Source: Clostridiales bacterium (GTDB lineage Bacteria > Bacillota > Clostridia > Oscillospirales > Oscillospiraceae). From it: a stretch of DNA of 16,991 nucleotides. The stretch lies in the NCBI GenBank assembly GCA_020861055.1, contig JAJBTD010000220.1, positions 1 through 16,991 on the forward strand. Direction: 5' to 3'. The notes below the pieces were generated by a model that saw only the letters and a list, made by a program, of their open reading frames with translations, was not told the origin of the DNA and did no database searches. This document shows, piece after piece, positions 13,636 through 16,991 of this stretch. The position numbers and the translations under genes were made by a program. Each line of letters opens with the position of its first letter. The stretch's first letter is position 1.

Positions 13636-14130
13636 ATGGCTAGATTTGAGAAACCCCAGAGCGAGTATATCGAAAAGCTCGTCTATCTGAACCGGGTCAG
13701 CAAGACCGTCAAGGGCGGCCGTGTCGCCAAGTTCACCGCGCTGATGGTCATCGGCGACGGCAAGGGCAAGGTCGGCTACGGCCTGGGCAAGGCTGCCGAG
13801 GTGCCTGAGGCCATCCGCAAGGGCCTGGAGGCCGCCAAGAAGAACATGATTACCGTGTCCACGGCGGGCACTACCATTCCTCATGAGGTGGTGGGCGCCT
13901 TCTCCGCCGGACGGGTGCTGCTCAAGCCCGCCCCCGAAGGCACCGGCGTCATCGCCGGCGGCCCGGTGCGTGCCGTGATGGAGGCTGCCGGCATCAAGGA
14001 CATCCGTACCAAGTGCCTGCGCACCCGCAACCCCAACAACGTGGTCGCCGCCACCTTCGAGGGACTGAAGAGCCTGCGCACTCCTGAGCAGGTCGCCGCC
14101 ACCCGGGGCAAGTCCGTGGATGAGCTGTAA
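13636..14130 (+). CDS. rpsE: 30S ribosomal protein S5
   Basis: S5 shapes decoding fidelity and the mRNA entry channel with S3 and S4. The 164-residue protein has the double-stranded RNA-binding fold segment LVYLNRVSKTVKGGRVAKFTALMVIGDGKGKVGYGLGKA and the C-terminal GTGVIAGGPVRAVMEAAGIKDI motif. The start follows GGAGGAG at 13621-13627, and rpmD follows after 14 nt. Confidence 0.98.
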   Translation: MARFEKPQSEYIEKLVYLNRVSKTVKGGRVAKFTALMVIGDGKGKVGYGLGKAAEVPEAIRKGLEAAKKNMITVSTAGTTIPHEVVGAFSAGRVLLKPAPEGTGVIAGGPVRAVMEAAGIKDIRTKCLRTRNPNNVVAATFEGLKSLRTPEQVAATRGKSVDEL

Positions 14131-14144
14131 GGAGGTCGGACGAA

Positions 14145-14327
14145 ATGGCAAACAAAAAGATCACTCTGGTCAAGAGCCTGAACGGCCGTCTCCAGAAGCA
14201 CAAGGCCACCGCAGCCTCCCTGGGTCTGCGCAAGATCGGCGACACCACCGTCCAGCCTGACAACGCTCAGACCGCCGGTAAGCTCGCCCAGATCGGTTAC
14301 CTCTGCAAGGTGACCGACGCTGAATAA
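14145..14327 (+). CDS. rpmD: 50S ribosomal protein L30
   Basis: L30 is a small 50S protein. The 60-residue sequence has the typical KITLVKSLNGRLQKHKATAASLGLRKIGDTTVQPDN pattern and ends near GKLAQIGYLCKV. Length and position between rpsE and rplO match Firmicutes. The junction on each side contains AAGGAGG. Confidence 0.97.
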   Translation: MANKKITLVKSLNGRLQKHKATAASLGLRKIGDTTVQPDNAQTAGKLAQIGYLCKVTDAE

Positions 14328-14342
14328 GGAGGGTATGTTGCT

Positions 14343-14783
14343 ATGAATATTCAGGATCTCTCTCCCGCCCTGGGTTCCACCCATGCGGCGAAGCGCAAGG
14401 GCCGCGGACACGGCACCGGCAACGGCAAGACCGCCGGCCGGGGCCACAAGGGTCAGAAGGCCCGTTCCGGCGGCGGCGTCCGCATCGGCTTTGAGGGCGG
14501 TCAGATGCCTCTGACCCGCCGTCTGCCCAAGCGCGGCTTCCACAATATTTACGCCAAGCCCCTGGATGCTGTCAACGTGAGCATGCTGGAGCAGTTCGAG
14601 GACGGCTCCACCGTCACCGTGGACGACATCATCAAGGCCGGCGTCATCAGCAAGAGCAAGTATGGCATCAAGATCCTGGGCAACGGGGAGCTGACCAAAA
14701 AGCTCACCGTGAAGGCCAATGCATTCTCTGCATCTGCGAAAGAAAAAATCGAAGCAGTTGGAGGAAAGGCCGAGGTGATCTAA
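14343..14783 (+). CDS. rplO: 50S ribosomal protein L15
   Basis: L15 is a late-assembly 50S protein. The 146-residue product begins MNIQDLSPALGSTHAAKRKGRGHGTGNGKTAGRGHKGQKAR with the Gly/Lys-rich extension that threads into rRNA, followed by GGVRIGFEGGQMPLTRRLPKRGF. Its final codons carry the GAGGTGAT SD (14772-14779) for secY, whose GTG follows the rplO stop without a gap. Confidence 0.98.
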   Translation: MNIQDLSPALGSTHAAKRKGRGHGTGNGKTAGRGHKGQKARSGGGVRIGFEGGQMPLTRRLPKRGFHNIYAKPLDAVNVSMLEQFEDGSTVTVDDIIKAGVISKSKYGIKILGNGELTKKLTVKANAFSASAKEKIEAVGGKAEVI

Positions 14784-16085
14784 GTGATTGAGACGATTCG
14801 CAATGCCTGGAAGATCCAGGAGCTTCGTCAGAAGTTACTCTTCACCGCCTTTATCCTGCTGATCTTCCGCCTGGGCAGCGCCATCCCGGTGCCGTTTATC
14901 AACACCACCGGACTGCAGAGCTACTTTGACGCGGCGTCCAGCAACATCCTGGCGCTGATGAACGTCATGAGCGGCGGTTCCTACAGCAGCGGCACCGTGT
15001 TCGCTCTGTCCATCCAGCCCTATATCAACGCCTCCATCATTATCCAGCTGCTCACCGTGGCCATCCCGGCCCTGGAGCGGCTGGCCAAGGACGGCGGCGA
15101 GGACGGCAAGCGGACGATCGAGCGCATCACCCGCTACACCACCCTGGCTCTGGGCCTGCTTCAGGGCTTCGGGTACTACACCCTGCTCCGCTATAACGAG
15201 CTGCTCTCCAACGACGGCGTGTGGGCCGGAATCGTCATCGTGATCACCTTCACCGCCGGCTCCGTGTTCGTCATGTGGCTGGGTGAGCAGATTACCGAGT
15301 TCGGCATCGGCAACGGCATCTCCATGCTGCTGTTTGGCGGCATCATCTCCCGTCTGCCCAGCGCTGTGTACTATATGTATATCGGCGTGACCAACTGGGC
15401 CAACGGCGTCACCGACGAGAGCTCTATCGTCATCGCCGGATGGGCGGTGCCCCTGATCATCATTGGTATGCTGCTGCTGGTCATCTTCGTGGTGTTCATC
15501 AGCGGGGCCGAGCGCCGCATCCCCGTCCAGTACGCCAAGCGCGTGGTGGGCCGGAAGATGTATGGCGGCCAGTCCTCCAACATCCCTATGAAGGTGAATA
15601 TGTCCGGCGTTCTGCCCATCATCTTCGCCCAGACCATCGCCAGCATCCCCGCCACCGTTGCGGCCTTCGTGCCGTCCCTGGAGGATTCCACCTTTATGCA
15701 GATCTTCGACAGCGACGGCGTGGTGTACGCCATTGTCTATGTGCTGCTGATCATCGGCTTCAGCTACTTCTATGCTACCATCCAGTTTAACCCTGTCGAG
15801 GTGGCCAACAACCTGAAGGCCCAGGGCGGCTTTATTCCCGGCTACCGGGCCGGCCGTCCCACGGCTGACTTTCTCAGACGGGTACTGAACCGGATTACCA
15901 TGTTCGGCGCCATCTACCTGGGCATCATCGCCCTGCTGCCCATCATCACCGGCAACCTGATCGGTCTGAGCGCCCTGTCCATCGGCGGCACCTCCGTCCT
16001 GATCGTTGTCTCCGTGGCCCTGGATACCCAGAAGGCCCTGGAGGCCCAGATGGTGATGCGCACCTACAAGGGCTTCCTGAACTGA
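14784..16085 (+). CDS. secY: Preprotein translocase subunit SecY
   Basis: SecY is the channel of the general secretion pathway. The 433-residue protein shows about ten hydrophobic helices. It starts IETIRNAWKIQELRQKLLFT and has the plug-region sequence LNVMSGGSYS-type (ALMNVMSGGSYSSGTVFALSIQPYI). The cytosolic loop ERRIPVQYAKRVVGRKMYGGQ is near residues 242-262, and GGFIPGYRAGRPT lies before the last helices, where RAGR replaces the common RPGK. The start is a GTG directly after the rplO stop with a perfect SD 4 nt away inside rplO, so translation is probably coupled. It ends MVMRTYKGFLN. adk follows after 13 nt. Confidence 0.98.
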   Translation: MIETIRNAWKIQELRQKLLFTAFILLIFRLGSAIPVPFINTTGLQSYFDAASSNILALMNVMSGGSYSSGTVFALSIQPYINASIIIQLLTVAIPALERLAKDGGEDGKRTIERITRYTTLALGLLQGFGYYTLLRYNELLSNDGVWAGIVIVITFTAGSVFVMWLGEQITEFGIGNGISMLLFGGIISRLPSAVYYMYIGVTNWANGVTDESSIVIAGWAVPLIIIGMLLLVIFVVFISGAERRIPVQYAKRVVGRKMYGGQSSNIPMKVNMSGVLPIIFAQTIASIPATVAAFVPSLEDSTFMQIFDSDGVVYAIVYVLLIIGFSYFYATIQFNPVEVANNLKAQGGFIPGYRAGRPTADFLRRVLNRITMFGAIYLGIIALLPIITGNLIGLSALSIGGTSVLIVVSVALDTQKALEAQMVMRTYKGFLN

Positions 16086-16098
16086 GGAGGGCTGAGGG

Positions 16099-16731
16099 AT
16101 GAAACTGATCCTGTTAGGCGCTCCTGGAGCGGGAAAAGGAACCCAGGCGGAGATCCTGAGCAAAAAGCTGTCCATCCCCACCATCTCCACCGGCAACATC
16201 CTCCGGGCTGCCGTGAAGAACGGCACCCCCATCGGATTGAAGGCCAAGGAGTATATGGACGCCGGCGCGCTGGTGCCCGATGAGGTCATCATCGGGGTCA
16301 TCACCGAGCGTCTGGCGGAGCCGGACTGCGCCGGCGGCTATATCCTGGACGGAGTGCCCCGCACCCTGGCCCAGGCGGACGCCCTGGAGGCGGCCGGGGT
16401 CCACTTCGACGCCGTCGTCTCCATCGAGATCAGCGACGAGGAGATCGAGCAGCGGATGAGCGGACGCCGCACCTGCCTGAACTGCGGAGCCACCTACCAC
16501 GTGGTGGCGGCTCCCCCCAAGGCGGAGGGCATCTGCGATGTCTGCGGCGAGGCGCTGACCCAGCGGAAGGACGACAAGCCGGAGACCGTCCGTGCCCGGC
16601 TCAAGACCTATCACGCCGAGACGGAGCCCCTCAAGGGCTACTACGAGAGCCGGGGCGTGCTGAAGATGGTGGCCAACCAGAGCACCATCCCCGCCACCAC
16701 CCAGGCGATCCTGGCCGCGCTGGGCGAATGA
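16099..16731 (+). CDS. adk: Adenylate kinase, zinc-lid type
   Basis: Adenylate kinase interconverts AMP plus ATP with two ADP in the cytosol. The 210-residue protein has the P-loop GAPGAGKGT at 7-15, STGNILR at 30-36, the ILDGVPRT motif and QRMSGRR before the lid. The lid holds two CxxC pairs (TCLNCG and ICDVCG), the zinc-binding form of many Gram-positive enzymes. Two positions differ from E. coli: Asn33 in place of Asp in STGD, and Val in place of Phe in DGFPR. Both look compatible with activity, and similar variants occur in clostridia as far as I recall. The start follows GAGGAGGG after the secY stop. map starts one base after the adk stop. Confidence 0.97.
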   Translation: MKLILLGAPGAGKGTQAEILSKKLSIPTISTGNILRAAVKNGTPIGLKAKEYMDAGALVPDEVIIGVITERLAEPDCAGGYILDGVPRTLAQADALEAAGVHFDAVVSIEISDEEIEQRMSGRRTCLNCGATYHVVAAPPKAEGICDVCGEALTQRKDDKPETVRARLKTYHAETEPLKGYYESRGVLKMVANQSTIPATTQAILAALGE

Positions 16732-16732
16732 T

Positions 16733-16991
16733 ATGTCTGAGCGTATCACGCTGAAATCCCCTCACCAGATCGAGCTCATGCGCCAGGCCGGGCGGCTCGC
16801 CGCCATGGCCCGCGCCTATGGGGGAAGTCTGGTGCAGCCGGGCATCACCACCCGGGAGATCGACCACGAAATCGGGAAATTCATCAAAAGTCATGGGGGA
16901 TATCCCTCCTGTTACCACCTGTACGGCTTCAAGGGCAACGCCTGCATCTCGGTCACCGACGAGATCATCCACGGCGTGCCCTCCGGCCGGA
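16733..16991 (+). CDS. map: Methionine aminopeptidase type I (partial, runs off the window)
   Basis: Only the first 86 codons are present. The enzyme removes the initiator methionine from new proteins. The segment LKSPHQIELMRQAGRLAA at residues 7-24, TTREID, and GGYPSCYHLYGFKGNACISV followed by the active-site region DEIIHGVP (His80) identify the family. The metal-binding residues lie beyond the window. The chosen ATG is one base past the adk stop. No good SD is visible, so expression probably depends on coupling to adk. The SVTDE stretch replaces the usual SVNEE. Confidence 0.93.
   Translation, partial: MSERITLKSPHQIELMRQAGRLAAMARAYGGSLVQPGITTREIDHEIGKFIKSHGGYPSCYHLYGFKGNACISVTDEIIHGVPSGR

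Noticed and set aside
1..16991. Mobile elements, CRISPR arrays, defence genes, tRNA or rRNA genes
   Set aside because: I found no transposase-like protein, regularly spaced repeats, terminal inverted repeats, tRNA-like cloverleaf or rRNA sequence.

Overview
The window is a GC-rich stretch of a Gram-positive (Bacillota) chromosome, and every gene lies on the plus strand. Gene order from rpsJ to map is the classic Firmicutes S10-spc-alpha order. S14 is the short zinc form, adenylate kinase has a four-cysteine lid, and a teichoic-acid-type polymerase is present. With the high GC content, this suggests a gut clostridium of the Oscillospiraceae type (Flavonifractor/Lawsonibacter-like). The family placement is inference from composition and protein style; no search was run.

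Layout. Positions 1-87 hold the tail of an unidentified gene that overlaps lspA (84-572). lspA overlaps an RluD-type pseudouridine synthase gene (569-1498), which ends at a strong intrinsic terminator (1539-1572). A single gene with its own promoter follows (1709-4840). It encodes a 1043-residue TagF/TagB-like CDP-glycerol glycerophosphotransferase whose large N-terminal region is unassigned. A long hairpin (4847-4901) and a near-consensus promoter (4951-4979) precede a roughly 280-nt leader that contains a terminator-like hairpin.

The leader opens the ribosomal protein cluster: rpsJ, rplC, rplD, rplW, rplB, rpsS, rplV, rpsC, rplP, rpmC, rpsQ, rplN, rplX, rplE, rpsN, rpsH, rplF, rplR, rpsE, rpmD, rplO, secY, adk and the first 86 codons of map, which runs off the window. 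These genes supply ribosomal proteins for both subunits, the SecY translocation channel, the adenylate kinase that balances adenine nucleotides, and the enzyme that removes initiator methionine. Most junctions are 12-20 nt or overlap, and about ten have the stop codon fused to the next Shine-Dalgarno sequence (TAAGGAGG). Only two junctions are long, rpsJ-rplC (148 nt) and rpsN-rpsH (183 nt), and both contain strong predicted RNA structure.

The coding content is mostly conserved housekeeping. The least explained parts are RNA-level elements (the S10 leader, the two internal gaps, the hairpin after the glycerophosphotransferase gene), the duplicated N-terminal region of that protein, and C-terminal tails on S3 and L3. 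I saw no mobile element, CRISPR array, tRNA, rRNA or defence system.
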